Assembly (NCBI RefSeq): GCF_002263495.1
Contig: NZ_CP022753.1
Coordinates: forward strand, 2,604,001 to 2,668,000
Direction of reading: 5' to 3'
Length of the DNA: 64,000 nt
Source: Nocardiopsis gilva YIM 90087
GTDB taxonomy: Bacteria; Actinomycetota; Actinomycetes; Streptosporangiales; Streptosporangiaceae
A program made the translations under genes and the position numbers. Numbering within the stretch: position 1 is the stretch's first letter; the number at the start of each line of letters is the position of its first letter. Positions 54,019 through 63,431 of this stretch are shown piece by piece. Below the pieces are notes generated by a model that did not search any database, had not been told where the DNA came from, and saw only the letters and a program-made list of their open reading frames with translations.

Positions 54019-54747
54019 ATGAGTGCCAAGATCGAGATGGGACCGGGCGTCTCCGCCGGTTTCACCCAGCGGTACGACGGAGGGGTCAGCGCCGCGCCGT
54101 TCGACACGCTCAACCTGGGCACGGGGGTCTCCGACGACCGCGAGGCCGTCGCCGAGAACCGCCGCATCGCCGCCGCCCGGCTCGGCTTCGACCCCGACCG
54201 CGTGGTCTGGATGAACCAGGTGCACAGCGCCGAGGTCGCTGTGGCGGACGCCCCCGGCGACGTCGGGAAGGTCGACGGCGTCGTGACGACGCGGCCCGGC
54301 CTGGTGCTGGCGACCCTGGCCGCCGACTGCCTCCCGATCCTCGCCGCCGACAGCGAGGCCGGTGTCATCGGCGCCGCCCATTCCGGGCGGATGGGCACCG
54401 CCACCGGTGTGGCCCCGGCGATGGCGGCCGAAATGGTCGCCCAGGGGGCACGGCCCGCCCGCATCACGGTCGCGCTCGGCCCGTCGATCTGCGGGCAGTG
54501 CTACGAGGTGCCGCCGGAGATGCAGGAGGAGGTGGCGCGGCGCTCTCCGGAGGGGGCCAGTCGCACCCGCCAGGGGACCAGCGGCGTGGACCTGCGTGCC
54601 GCGGTCGCCGCGCAGCTGCGGGCGGCCGGAATCGGCCACATCACGGTGGACGAGCGCTGCACCCTGGAGAGCCCCGAGCTGTTCTCGCACCGGCGCGACG
54701 CTCCGACCGGCCGGTTCGGCGGTTTCATCTGGAGGGAGGCGAGATGA
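54019..54747 (+). CDS. pgeF: PgeF/YlmD-type multicopper-like purine nucleosidase family
   Basis: DUF152/LACC1-family protein, 242 residues from ATG 54019 (GAGGA 12 bases upstream; GTG 54001 has no ribosome site). Once called polyphenol oxidase; E. coli YfiH/PgeF acts as a peptidoglycan editing factor, and related members cleave purine nucleosides. Zinc-type ligands appear in VNQVHSAEV-like MNQVHSAEVAVAD, LAADCLPILAAD, GAAHSGRMG and GPSICGQCYEV. The neighbourhood (ftsZ-pgeF-yggS-sepF) is conserved in Gram-positive dcw clusters. It overlaps yggS by ATGA. Confidence 0.9.
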   Translation: MSAKIEMGPGVSAGFTQRYDGGVSAAPFDTLNLGTGVSDDREAVAENRRIAAARLGFDPDRVVWMNQVHSAEVAVADAPGDVGKVDGVVTTRPGLVLATLAADCLPILAADSEAGVIGAAHSGRMGTATGVAPAMAAEMVAQGARPARITVALGPSICGQCYEVPPEMQEEVARRSPEGASRTRQGTSGVDLRAAVAAQLRAAGIGHITVDERCTLESPELFSHRRDAPTGRFGGFIWREAR

Positions 54748-55484
54748 GCGGACACCCGGACACCGCGGACGGCGGCCGGAGAGACCAGATTCGGTCACAC
54801 CTCCTGGCCCTGCGCGAACGGGTGGCGACCGCCTGTGAGAAAGCCGGGCGGGACCCCGAAGATGTGACCATCATCGCTGTGACCAAGACCTATCCGGCGT
54901 CCGATGTGCGCATCCTGGCCGGACTCGGCGTCACCGACGTCGGCGAGAACCGCGACCAAGAGGCCGCGCCGAAGGCCGCCGACTGCGATGATCTGGATCT
55001 CACCTGGCACTTCGTCGGCCAGCTGCAGACCAACAAGGCGCGTTCGGTGGCGCGCTACGCCGACGTCGTCCACTCGGTCGACCGCGACCGGCTCGCCCGC
55101 GCGCTCGGCTCGCGTGCCCGTGCCGAGGGGCGGCAGCTGACCTGCCTGGTCCAGATCAACCTGGACCCGGAGTCGGCCGTGGGCGAGCTGGGCCCGCGCG
55201 GAGGAGTGGACCCGCGCGACGCCCTGTCGGTCGCCGAGGCCATCGACGCCGAGGAGGGGCTGACCGTGGGCGGCGTCATGGCCGTCGCTCCCCGCCAGGG
55301 CGACCCCGGCACGGCGTTCGCCCGCCTCTTCCAGGTCGCCTCCGACATCCGGGATCGTTACCCTCAGGCCAGGGTGATCTCGGCCGGGATGAGCGGCGAC
55401 CTGGAGACAGCCATCGAGCACGGTGCGACACACCTGCGGGTAGGCACGGCGTTGCTCGGTGATCGTGGCCCGATCGTGGGGTAA
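54744..55484 (+). CDS. yggS: YggS/PLPBP family PLP homeostasis protein
   Basis: PLP-binding single-domain barrel that buffers vitamin B6 and amino-acid balance. 246 residues from ATG 54744. The PLP lysine is in [15 protein letters not shown]; other motifs are [42 protein letters not shown] and the phosphate loop [22 protein letters not shown] (as [18 protein letters not shown]). It is coupled to pgeF and precedes sepF, an order kept across actinobacteria. Confidence 0.95.
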   Translation: MSGHPDTADGGRRDQIRSHLLALRERVATACEKAGRDPEDVTIIAVTKTYPASDVRILAGLGVTDVGENRDQEAAPKAADCDDLDLTWHFVGQLQTNKARSVARYADVVHSVDRDRLARALGSRARAEGRQLTCLVQINLDPESAVGELGPRGGVDPRDALSVAEAIDAEEGLTVGGVMAVAPRQGDPGTAFARLFQVASDIRDRYPQARVISAGMSGDLETAIEHGATHLRVGTALLGDRGPIVG

Positions 55485-55599
55485 TGTCCCCACATGGACC
55501 TTGGCGCCCATCTGTCGAGTTCGCCCACCCGGGCGGACCTGGGCTAATAGGCAAAAGTCATCTGCGGTGCAGCACCACAGGGACGACGGAGGACAAGAG

Positions 55600-56127
55600 A
55601 TGGCCGGCGCGATGCGCAAGATGGCGGTCTACCTCGGCCTCGTGGAGGACGACCGCTACGATCACCGCTATGCGGATGAATATGATGACTTCGACGATTT
55701 CGACGACGGGGTCGATGACCGTCGCGACCGCGAGCTGGACGCCCACGACGGCGACCCTCGCTCCGACTCCGTGATGGACCCGGACGACTACGCCATGTCA
55801 GCGGGAGAACGTCGCACCGCGACCCATGTGGTGCCGTCAACTGCGGACCTGGCGCGAATCACCACACTCCATCCGCGGACGTACAACGAAGCGCGTACTA
55901 TCGGAGAGCATTTCCGAGAAGGCATACCGGTGATCATGAACCTCACCGAGATGGTCGACAGCGACGCGAAGCGGCTGGTTGACTTCGCGGCGGGGCTGAT
56001 CTTCGGGCTGCATGGCAGTATCGAGCGGGTGACCAACAAGGTGTTCCTGTTGTCCCCGGCTAATGTTGAGGTGACCGCTGAAGACAAGGCACGGATCGCT
56101 GAGCGAGGGTTCTTCAATCAGAGCTAG
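55600..56127 (+). CDS. sepF: Cell division protein SepF
   Basis: Z-ring membrane anchor that binds the FtsZ C-terminal peptide. 175 residues from ATG 55600 (AGGACAAGAG upstream); ATG 55612 is an alternative and would put the amphipathic membrane helix [13 protein letters not shown] at the very N-terminus. A long acidic spacer ([19 protein letters not shown]) follows, then the core [20 protein letters not shown] and [22 protein letters not shown]. The region 55485-55599 holds TAATAG, a possible -10 box. Confidence 0.95.
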   Translation: MAGAMRKMAVYLGLVEDDRYDHRYADEYDDFDDFDDGVDDRRDRELDAHDGDPRSDSVMDPDDYAMSAGERRTATHVVPSTADLARITTLHPRTYNEARTIGEHFREGIPVIMNLTEMVDSDAKRLVDFAAGLIFGLHGSIERVTNKVFLLSPANVEVTAEDKARIAERGFFNQS

Positions 56128-56166
56128 AGCACCGCAGACGTCCAGAGAGTGGGTCGGAGTCCGACC

Positions 56167-56460
56167 GTGAGCATCGTCCAGACCGTCCTCATCATCATCC
56201 TGCAGCTGTTCATGCTGGTGTTGATTGGCCGGCTCGTCTTCGAACTCGTACAGTCGTTCGCCAGATCCTGGCGACCCAGCGGGTTCGTGTTGGTACTGGC
56301 GGAGACGACGTATACGATCACCGATCCACCGCTGAGGTTCCTGCGCCGGTTCATCAGACCCGTGCGTCTGGGGAGCGTGGCGCTGGACCTGAGCTTCACT
56401 GTCCTCTTCCTCTTCGTGGTGATCCTCATCCAGGTCGTGGCTTCGATCCAGTTCATCTAG
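56167..56460 (+). CDS. YggT-family membrane protein
   Basis: 97-residue protein from GTG 56167 (GGTCGGAG 8 bases upstream). Two hydrophobic segments: VQTVLIIILQLFMLVLIGRLV and LDLSFTVLFLFVVILIQVVA. The middle part has TITDPPLRFLRRFIRPVRLG, which matches the conserved YggT motif. Role unknown; the gene is constantly placed between sepF and divIVA in Gram-positive bacteria and may help septum or polar growth. Confidence 0.9.
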   Translation: MSIVQTVLIIILQLFMLVLIGRLVFELVQSFARSWRPSGFVLVLAETTYTITDPPLRFLRRFIRPVRLGSVALDLSFTVLFLFVVILIQVVASIQFI

Positions 56461-56590
56461 GAAGGTCACGGATGCCGGATGGGTAAGCTCCGGTTCCGCT
56501 ATGTGGTCTTGGTCATGAACTGGATTGCCGTAAGGTCACGATCAGGTAGCGTCCCTACGGATAGAGTCCAAGCGCGCCAAGGAGACGAGC

Positions 56591-57472
56591 ATGCCGCTGA
56601 CACCCGCGGATGTACGCAATAAGCAGTTCAGTACCACCCGGCTACGACCGGGGTACGACGAGGAAGAGGTCGACGCCTTCCTCGACGAGGTCGAGTCCGA
56701 GCTCGACCGGTTGATCCAGGAGAACGAAGAGCTCCGCGGCAAGCTCGCGGAGTGCCTGCGGGGCAAGGTGCCCAACGCAGGGATGCAGGACTTCCAGCAG
56801 GCGCCGCAGGAGCAGCTCCCCCCCGAGCCGCAGCAGCCGGAGCCCGCCCCGGCCCCCGCCCCTGCTCCGGCGCCGCAGGTCGAGCAGGCGATGCCGGCCA
56901 TGGCCGCCAACATGGGCCTCCCGGGCGCCGAGGAGAACATGGACACCGCCGCGCGGGTCCTCGCTCTCGCCCAGCAGACCGCCGACCAGGCCATCTCCGA
57001 CGCCCGCCGCGAGGCCGACGAGACCCTCGGCCGTGCGCGCCACGAGGCCGACGACATCCTCGGCAAGGCCCGCCGCCAGGCCGAGCAGATCGTCAACGAG
57101 GCCCGCGCCCGCTCTGAGAACCTCGACCGCGACGCCCAGGAGCGCCACCGCCAGGTCATGGGCTCGCTCGTGCAGCAGCGTGAGGAGCTGGAGCACAAGG
57201 TCAGCGAGCTCAAGGACTTCGAGCGCGAGTACCGCAGCCGCCTGAAGGACTACTTCGAGCGCCAGCTGCGCGAGCTCGCCGAGGGCGCCGAGCACAACGC
57301 GGCCAACCCCAACACCACCGGCGGCTTCCAGACGATGGCGCCCACCGGCGGAACCCCGGCGATGCCGGCCGCTCCGGGCAGTGGTGCCCCCACGGGCAAC
57401 CCCTTCGCTCAGCCCGAGCCGGCCCAGCACGGGGGTTTCCACCCGGGTGAGGCCCCGCACGAGCGTCGCTGA
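56591..57472 (+). CDS. divIVA: DivIVA/Wag31 polar growth scaffold
   Basis: Coiled-coil protein that marks curved membranes and recruits the polar cell-wall machinery. 293 residues from ATG 56591 (AAGGAG upstream). N-terminal membrane-binding domain MPLTPADVRNKQFSTTRLRP with GYDEEEVDAFLDEVE, first coiled coil LDRLIQENEELRGKL, Pro/Gln-rich spacer (EPQQPEPAPAPAPAPAPQ), second coiled coil from about 120 to 225 with repeated AR-H/R-EAD units, and a flexible Gly/Pro tail. TAGAGT at 56562-56567 is a likely -10 box. Confidence 0.95.
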   Translation: MPLTPADVRNKQFSTTRLRPGYDEEEVDAFLDEVESELDRLIQENEELRGKLAECLRGKVPNAGMQDFQQAPQEQLPPEPQQPEPAPAPAPAPAPQVEQAMPAMAANMGLPGAEENMDTAARVLALAQQTADQAISDARREADETLGRARHEADDILGKARRQAEQIVNEARARSENLDRDAQERHRQVMGSLVQQREELEHKVSELKDFEREYRSRLKDYFERQLRELAEGAEHNAANPNTTGGFQTMAPTGGTPAMPAAPGSGAPTGNPFAQPEPAQHGGFHPGEAPHERR

Positions 57473-57537
57473 CGCGCGGGACCTCGATCCCAGCACACAA
57501 CACAACGCCAATCCGTGAGTAAAGGCGCTCTCTTCCC

Positions 57538-58995
57538 GTGTTCATCCTCAGCCTCGTCACCCTTGTGGCGGCTCTGGTCGTCATCGCGGTGGCCGTGGTA
57601 CTCGCAGAGACGACGCTGGTCTACATCGCTCTCGGGATGGGCGGCCTCGGCGCCGTTCTCCTGCTGATCGAGACGATCCGCCTCCGCAGGTACTTTGGCC
57701 TCCCCGGATGGAACGAACTCAGGGAGCGAGTGACCCCTGCTGCACAGGCCGCGCGGACGGACGGTTTGGGGAAGGCGTCCGTCCCCGCCGCGACTGGCCC
57801 CCCGGTCGCGACGGCACCGGCCACAGCCTCACCGGCGATGACCACACCAGCGGATCCCGCACCGGCCCCGACGCCGGTGCGGGCCCCCGCATCCGAGGGC
57901 ACGCGCATGTGGCCGGGAGCCGCGGCCGCGAGCCCGCCCCCGGCCGCGCCTCCACCCGCGTCGGCGGAGCCGGAGCCCGCGGCCACAGCAGAGAACGAAG
58001 CGGAGGCACCCGACCCGGCGGTGTCCTTCCGCTACGTGATCCCCTCCGAAGGAAACTCCCAGCACCCCGAAGCAGCGGAGCCCGCCGCGGCGGAGACCCC
58101 CGAGTCTGACCCGTCCGCGGAGTCCCCCACCGTGCCCGAGGACGCGGCGGAGGACGAGCACGCGGAGACCACGGCCACCGGCAGCACCGACGAGAGCGCC
58201 GAGAACGACGCTCCCGCAGCCGTGGCCGAGGTGGAGACAGAGACTTCGGCCGACGAGCCGGAACCCGCGACCGACACCGCGACCAGCTCCGAAACCGAAC
58301 AGGCCGAGCAGGAGGCGCCGGACCAGCCGGACGCCCACGAGGCCGACGACGGCGAGGACACCTCCTTCGGCGCCTTCGTCCAGCGCCTGCAGCAGGGCGA
58401 CCCGGCAGAGAGTGAGCCCGCTGAGCCGGAACCCGGAGAACCGGAGCCCTCGCAGTCCGCGTCCGCGGACCCCGAGGAACCCGACGCCGAACCGGTAGCG
58501 CCGGACGCCACCGACGAACCGGACGCCACCGACGAAGCCGAGAAGGCGACCGCCCCGGACAGCGACACCGGCGACGAACCCGAGGCCGCCGACGACGCCG
58601 CGGACCCGGACCCCGAGCAGCAACCGCCGGAAGCCGAGAGCACGCCCGCGCCGGAACAGTCCGACGACACCGTCGATGAAACCCCGACCACGCCCGCGGC
58701 GGAAACCACCGCGGCGGACCCGGCCGCCGAAAGCGATGAGTCCGGGGACGACGAGGCGACAGCATCGGATACGGCCGCCGCAACGGACACAGAAACCGAC
58801 GCCGCTACCACCACGGACGCGGAACACGCCGACGAGCCCCCGGAGCCCCCTGACGCCGAGTCGTCTGCGGAGACATCGGACGAGCCTGACCAGGCAGAGG
58901 CGGAGACCACCTCGGACACCCCGACCGATGACGCCGAGGATGAAGACCCGGAGGCCACCACCGTGCTGAAGCGCCCGGGCGACGGCGGCAGCTAG
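57538..58995 (+). CDS. Membrane protein with very long acidic tail, unknown
   Basis: 485 residues from GTG 57538. Two N-terminal membrane helices (LVTLVAALVVIAVAVVLAE and VYIALGMGGLGAVLLLIETI) are followed by a short basic stretch and then about 400 residues almost wholly of Ala, Glu, Asp, Pro, Thr and Ser, with only one ordered-looking island (DTSFGAFVQRLQQGD, about 277-292) and an ATTVLKRPGDGGS end. No enzyme motif is seen. The tail is probably cytoplasmic and disordered. It follows divIVA by 65 bases on the same strand, so it may be cotranscribed and have a polar role; that is inference. Low-complexity coding makes database matching weak. Confidence 0.7.
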   Translation: MFILSLVTLVAALVVIAVAVVLAETTLVYIALGMGGLGAVLLLIETIRLRRYFGLPGWNELRERVTPAAQAARTDGLGKASVPAATGPPVATAPATASPAMTTPADPAPAPTPVRAPASEGTRMWPGAAAASPPPAAPPPASAEPEPAATAENEAEAPDPAVSFRYVIPSEGNSQHPEAAEPAAAETPESDPSAESPTVPEDAAEDEHAETTATGSTDESAENDAPAAVAEVETETSADEPEPATDTATSSETEQAEQEAPDQPDAHEADDGEDTSFGAFVQRLQQGDPAESEPAEPEPGEPEPSQSASADPEEPDAEPVAPDATDEPDATDEAEKATAPDSDTGDEPEAADDAADPDPEQQPPEAESTPAPEQSDDTVDETPTTPAAETTAADPAAESDESGDDEATASDTAAATDTETDAATTTDAEHADEPPEPPDAESSAETSDEPDQAEAETTSDTPTDDAEDEDPEATTVLKRPGDGGS

Positions 58996-59431
58996 CCCGA
59001 AAGGGTCTGCTGGGCGGCCTTGTCGGCGGTCGTCCTTATCCGGTGTTCTTGGGTGGAAAGCGGCAGCGAGGTCGGAGGGGGCTGGGGCGCCGGTCCTCTA
59101 AGGGGTGCGGCGGGGCCGGGCCGACGTCGGGGGCCTGCGCCGCTGGAAGCTGCCCGGCCCGCAACGGGGGCGGCGCCGAGTGGCGGGGGCCGCTCCTCTC
59201 CTGGCGGGTGCAGCCGGGGCCCGCAAGCCGGGTTAGGCACTGTCCGGAATCCCTTCTGGCGATGATTATGGGAACGGTCCCGGTTCTGTCCGGTTTGCCC
59301 GAAGAATTGCCATGATCATCGGCGGAGGGGGCTCGGGGCTCCCGTATGGCGGAAGCACTCTCACGTCCAGCGGAAACGCGGCATTCCGGCCCGCCCGCTA
59401 CTGGCGTTTCACCACCACGCTAACCCCTGTC
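58996..59431. other. Gene-free stretch after the acidic-tail gene
   Basis: Together with the sequence to 59780 this is the longest gap in the window, about 785 bases. Short open frames on both strands have Arg/Gly/Pro-rich translations without ribosome sites. Nothing recognisable is seen up to the palindromic element at 59432. Confidence 0.5.
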
Positions 59432-59499
59432 TCCGTTGATCTCGGCGATATCGACCGAATGCCGGTGAGTATTCGGTCGATATCGCCGAGATCAACGGA
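59432..59499. repeat. Long palindromic element, copy 2
   Basis: Perfect 29-bp arms (59432-59460 and 59471-59499) with a 10-base loop. The arm core ATCTCGGCGATATCGACC matches copy 1 at 23447-23510 except for base pairs changed on both arms together. It lies in the middle of the intergenic region between the acidic-tail gene and ileS. Confidence 0.9.
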
Positions 59500-59723
59500 A
59501 GGGCAGGGCGGATGGCGCTTTCCCTCCGCCCGGCCCCACCCCACCCCGTCCCGCCCGCGAGCCGACAGGGGCGCCCCGGCCCCTACGCCCTCGGTGCCGC
59601 CGTCGAGGCCCGACCCGTGGGACGACAGGGGCGCTCCACCCCCGCCTCCTCGTCGCTGCCGCCTTTGCCGCCCCACCAGGGGGCTGACCGGCGGTGCGGG
59701 CCGCCGACGCTGGCCCATCCCGC

Positions 59724-59759
59724 GAAAGGCCGGGAGCGCTCACGCGCTCCCGGCCTTTC
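59724..59759 (-). terminator. Terminator hairpin after ileS
   Basis: 16-bp perfect stem (59724-59739 with 59744-59759), TCAC loop, about 20 bases beyond the ileS stop on the minus strand, ending in CTTTC. Probable ileS terminator. Confidence 0.75.
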
Positions 59760-59780
59760 CCCTGTTCCCTGGCCCCTCGG

Positions 59781-62700
59781 CTACTCCGCCTTGCGGAGCC
59801 AGAAGGTGACGCCCAGCTCCTCCGAGGACACCTCGTGGGCCTCGCCCGCGGGCTTGCCCTCGCTCAGGGAGCGGGCCAGGACCTCACCGGAGATGGTCTC
59901 GCCGTGCTCGGCCACGGCCTGTGCCGCGCTCTCGTCGCTGGCCGACCAGAACAGCTCGATGCGGTCGGAGATGTCCAGGCCGCTGGACTTGCGTCCGTCC
60001 TGGATGAGGCGGATGACCTCGCGGGCCAGGCCCGCGCGCTGCAGCTCCGGGGTCAGCTCCAGGTCCAGGGCCACGGTCTCGCCGTTCTCCGCGGCCACCG
60101 CCCAGCCCTCGCGGGGCTGCTCGGTGATCAGCACCTCGTCGGCGTTGACCTCCACCTGCTCGCCCTCGACCTCGACGTGCGCCCAGCCGGTCGAGCGCAC
60201 CGCCTCGACCAGGCTCCGGGCGTCGGCCGCCTGGATCGCCTTCGCGACCACCGGTGTGCGCTTGGCGAACCGCTTGCCCAGCGCCCGGAAGTTCGGCTTG
60301 ACCGTGTAGTCCACCAGGTCGCCGCCGACCGCCGACAGCGGGTCGAGCCGCACCACGTTCAGCTCCTCGGCGATCTGCGTCCGCAGCTGCTCCGGCAGCG
60401 CCTCGAAGCCCTGTGCGCCGACCAGGACCCGCGACAGCGGCTGGCGCGTCCGCACCGCGGAGTCGACGCGCGCGGCACGGCCCAGCTCCACCAGGCGGCG
60501 GGTGAGCGCCATCCGCTCCGACAGCTCGGTGTCGATCAGCTCGCGGCGCACCTCGGGCCAGGTGGTCAGGTGCACCGACTCCGGGGACTCCGGCCGCCGC
60601 AGCGCCGCCCACACGTGGTCGGTGATGAAGGGCACCATCGGGGCCATCAGCTGCGTCAGCGTCTCCAGCGCCTCATAGAGCGTGGCGAAGGCCGACGCGC
60701 CCTCCGGGGTGCTCGCGCCCGCCCAGAAGCGGCGGCGGGAGCGGCGCACGTACCAGTTGGACAGGTCGTCGACGAACGCGGTGAGCCGCCGCCCGGCACC
60801 CGTGGTGTCGAAGTTCTCCAGCGCCTCGTCGACATCGGCGACCAGCCGGTTGAGCTCGGAGAGCAGCCACCGGTCCAGCAGCGGGCGGTCGGCCGGGGCC
60901 GGAGCGTCGGCCAGCCGCTCGTGGCTCCAGGTCTCCCCGGCATTGGCGTACAGCGTGAAGAAGGAGACGGTGTTGTAGTAGGTCAGCAGGACCTTGCGGA
61001 CGATCTCCTCCAGAGCCGCGTGGCCGACCCGGCGCGCCGCCCACGGCGAGCCGCTGGCCAGCATGAACCAGCGCAGCGCGTCGGCGCCGTGCCGATCCAT
61101 CACCGGGATGGGCTCCAGGACGTTGCCCAGGTGCTTGCTCATCTTGCGGCCGTCCTCGGCGAGGATGTGGCCCAGGCAGACCACGTTCTCGTAGGAGGAG
61201 TGCCCGAAGACGAGGGTGCTCACGGCCATGAGCGAGTAGAACCAGCCGCGTGTCTGGTCGATGGCCTCGGCGATGTACTGGGCCGGGAAGTTGGCCTCGA
61301 AGGTCTCCGCGTTGTGGTGCGGGGCGCCCCACTGCGCGAACGGCATGGAGCCGGAGTCGAACCAGGCGTCGATGACCTCGGGGACGCGCCGTGCCCGCGC
61401 GCCGCACTCGTGGCAGTCGACCACCACGTCGTCGACGTAGGGGCGGTGCGGGTCGAGCGCGCTGAGGTCCTGTCCGGCCACCTCACCGAGCTCGGCCAGC
61501 GAGCCGACGACGGTGAAGTGCCCGGAGTCGCACTCCCACACCGGCAGCGGCGTGCCCCAGTACCGGCTGCGCGAGAGCGCCCAGTCGATGTTGCCGCGCA
61601 GCCACTCGCCGAACCGGCCCTCCTTGACGTTCTCCGGGAACCAGGTGGTCTGGGCGTTCTGCGCGAGCAGCTCGTCCTTGACCGCGGTGGTCTTGATGTA
61701 CCAGGACGGCAGCGCGTAGTAGAGCAGCGGGGTGTGGCAGCGCCAGCAGTGCGGGTAGCTGTGCTCGTAGGGCTCGTTGCGGAAGAGCAGCCCGCGGTCG
61801 GCCAGGTCGGCGACGAGCGCGGGGTCGGCCGTCTTGAAGAACTGTCCGCCGACCAGGTCCAGGTCCGCCTCGAACGTGCCGTCGCCGCGCACGGGGTTGA
61901 CCACCGGCAGCCCGTAGGCGCGGCAGACCGCCATGTCGTCGGCGCCGAAGGCGGGGGCCTGGTGGACCAGACCGGTGCCGTCCTCCACGGTGACGTAGTC
62001 GCCCAGGACGATGAAGTGCGCGGGCTCGGCGAAGTCGACCAGCTCGAAGGGGCGCTGGTAGGTCCAGCGCTCCATCTCGGTGCCCTCGAAGCGCTCGCCG
62101 GTGAGCTTCCAGCCCTCGCCCAGGACCTTCTCGACCAGCGGCTCGGCCAGCAGCAGGCGCTCGTTGCCGTCGGTGGCCACGACGTAGGACACGTCGGGGT
62201 GCACGGCCACGGCCGTGTTGGAGACCAGGGTCCACGGCGTCGTGGTCCACACCAGCATCGAGGTGGGGTGGTCGGGACTGGCCAGCGGCCCGGAGGTCAC
62301 CGGGAAGCGCACGAACACCGAGGGGTCGGTGATGGTCTCATACCCCTGGGCCAGCTCGTGGTCGGAGAGCGTGGTCCCGCAGCGCGGGCAGTAGGGGCTG
62401 ATCCGGTAGTCGCGGACCAGCAGCCCCTTGTCCCAGATGGTCTTCAGCGCCCACCACACCGACTGCACGTACTCGGCGTCCATGGTGCGGTAGGCCTGGT
62501 CCAGGTCGACCCAGTAGCCCATCCGCTCCGTCATGGCGCGGAAGTCCTTGACGTTGCTGAGCACGTGCTCGCGGCAGTGGGCGTTGAACTCGGCGACACC
62601 GAACTCCTCGATGTCCTTCTTGCCGCTGAGGCCGAGCGCCTTCTCGACGGCGACCTCGACCGGCAGGCCGTGGCAGTCCCACCCGGCCTTGCGGTCGACG

Positions 62701-62963
62701 TGGAAGCCCTTCATCGTCTTGAAGCGCGGGAAGACGTCCTTGAACGCGCGGGCCTCGACGTGGTGCACGCCGGGCTGTCCGTTGCCGGTCGGGGGCCCTT
62801 CGTAGAAGACCCAGCTCGGGCCGCCGCGCGTCCGCTCCAGGGAGCGCTCGAAGACCTTCTGCTCCGACCAGCGCCGCAGCACCTCGTGCTCGACCTTGGG
62901 CAGATCGACCTGGGCCGGGAGCGCCGGGAACGGCCGGGCGGCGGCGGGTTGTTCGTGAGACAC
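59781..62963 (-). CDS. ileS: Isoleucyl-tRNA synthetase (type 2-like)
   Basis: Charges tRNA-Ile. 1060 residues from GTG 62963 (GGAAAGGG 7 bases upstream). The HIGH-type motif is PPTGNGQPGVHHVEARAFKD and the KMSKS motif is DGRKMSKHLGNVLEP; the editing domain has VLVWTTTPWTLVSNTAVAVHP in part (TTPWTLVSNTAVAVHP). A CPRCGTT and a CHECGARARR pair look like zinc knuckles. These features match the larger, eukaryote-like IleS2 class, which is often less sensitive to mupirocin; that property is inferred from the class only. A T-box leader lies upstream. Confidence 0.96.
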   Translation of the reverse strand: MSHEQPAAARPFPALPAQVDLPKVEHEVLRRWSEQKVFERSLERTRGGPSWVFYEGPPTGNGQPGVHHVEARAFKDVFPRFKTMKGFHVDRKAGWDCHGLPVEVAVEKALGLSGKKDIEEFGVAEFNAHCREHVLSNVKDFRAMTERMGYWVDLDQAYRTMDAEYVQSVWWALKTIWDKGLLVRDYRISPYCPRCGTTLSDHELAQGYETITDPSVFVRFPVTSGPLASPDHPTSMLVWTTTPWTLVSNTAVAVHPDVSYVVATDGNERLLLAEPLVEKVLGEGWKLTGERFEGTEMERWTYQRPFELVDFAEPAHFIVLGDYVTVEDGTGLVHQAPAFGADDMAVCRAYGLPVVNPVRGDGTFEADLDLVGGQFFKTADPALVADLADRGLLFRNEPYEHSYPHCWRCHTPLLYYALPSWYIKTTAVKDELLAQNAQTTWFPENVKEGRFGEWLRGNIDWALSRSRYWGTPLPVWECDSGHFTVVGSLAELGEVAGQDLSALDPHRPYVDDVVVDCHECGARARRVPEVIDAWFDSGSMPFAQWGAPHHNAETFEANFPAQYIAEAIDQTRGWFYSLMAVSTLVFGHSSYENVVCLGHILAEDGRKMSKHLGNVLEPIPVMDRHGADALRWFMLASGSPWAARRVGHAALEEIVRKVLLTYYNTVSFFTLYANAGETWSHERLADAPAPADRPLLDRWLLSELNRLVADVDEALENFDTTGAGRRLTAFVDDLSNWYVRRSRRRFWAGASTPEGASAFATLYEALETLTQLMAPMVPFITDHVWAALRRPESPESVHLTTWPEVRRELIDTELSERMALTRRLVELGRAARVDSAVRTRQPLSRVLVGAQGFEALPEQLRTQIAEELNVVRLDPLSAVGGDLVDYTVKPNFRALGKRFAKRTPVVAKAIQAADARSLVEAVRSTGWAHVEVEGEQVEVNADEVLITEQPREGWAVAAENGETVALDLELTPELQRAGLAREVIRLIQDGRKSSGLDISDRIELFWSASDESAAQAVAEHGETISGEVLARSLSEGKPAGEAHEVSSEELGVTFWLRKAE

Positions 62964-62969
62964 CTCGTG

Positions 62970-63240
62970 CCCTTTCCATCAGGAGCGTTCACCTGATGGA
63001 GGGACGAGGCTCGGCGGCCCCGCGGTACCACCCTCCTTGGGCGACGCCTCCGCACGAAGGGCGCCCCACTTCATTCCTGCCGCGGCCGGGTCTACTGGGC
63101 CGGGCGCGCGTCGCATCGCGGCTCCGGCCGTTCTTCCGGCGGCTCCGGGGTGATCTTCCCGACGGGCATACCCCCGGGCTCCCACCATCCCCGGGTCGCT
63201 TGAGGGCTGTTTCCGACGGTACTCGTCCCCATCCACGCCT
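62970..63240 (-). promoter_or_regulatory. Isoleucine T-box leader of ileS (translational type)
   Basis: Read on the minus strand: stem I with a GAGTA bulge near 63225, specifier loop with codon AUC (63154-63152) for isoleucine, and the invariant T-box GGTGGTACCGCG (63032-63021). After it comes a hairpin (TCCATCAGG/CCTGATGGA, 63000-62975) just before the GGAAAGGG ribosome site. Uncharged tRNA-Ile would bind and free the ribosome site. No T run is present, so translational control is more likely than attenuation. Confidence 0.9.
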
Positions 63241-63431
63241 TGCTGTCTCGAGGATAGCCGAACCCGCACGCCGCCTCCCGCCGTTTTCCGCTCCGGATAT
63301 CCGCGCGGCTCCGTACGCGAAGGGGCGGTGGCGGCGAAGCCGCGGTGCGGGGACGGGCATACTGGCCTGCCGGGACGGCGACGCGCCGCCGGTCCGGCCG
63401 AGACGAGCGACACGCGAAGGGCGGATGCGAC

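Noticed and set aside
59020-59315. Short open frames in the gap after the acidic-tail gene
   Set aside because: Two overlapping frames with Gly/Arg/Ala-rich translations, no ribosome sites and no recognisable domain.
59694-62996. A 1100-codon open frame antisense to ileS
   Set aside because: Mirror of a real gene: Val/Gly/Gln/His-rich translation with no domain, whereas ileS on the other strand is complete with all motifs.
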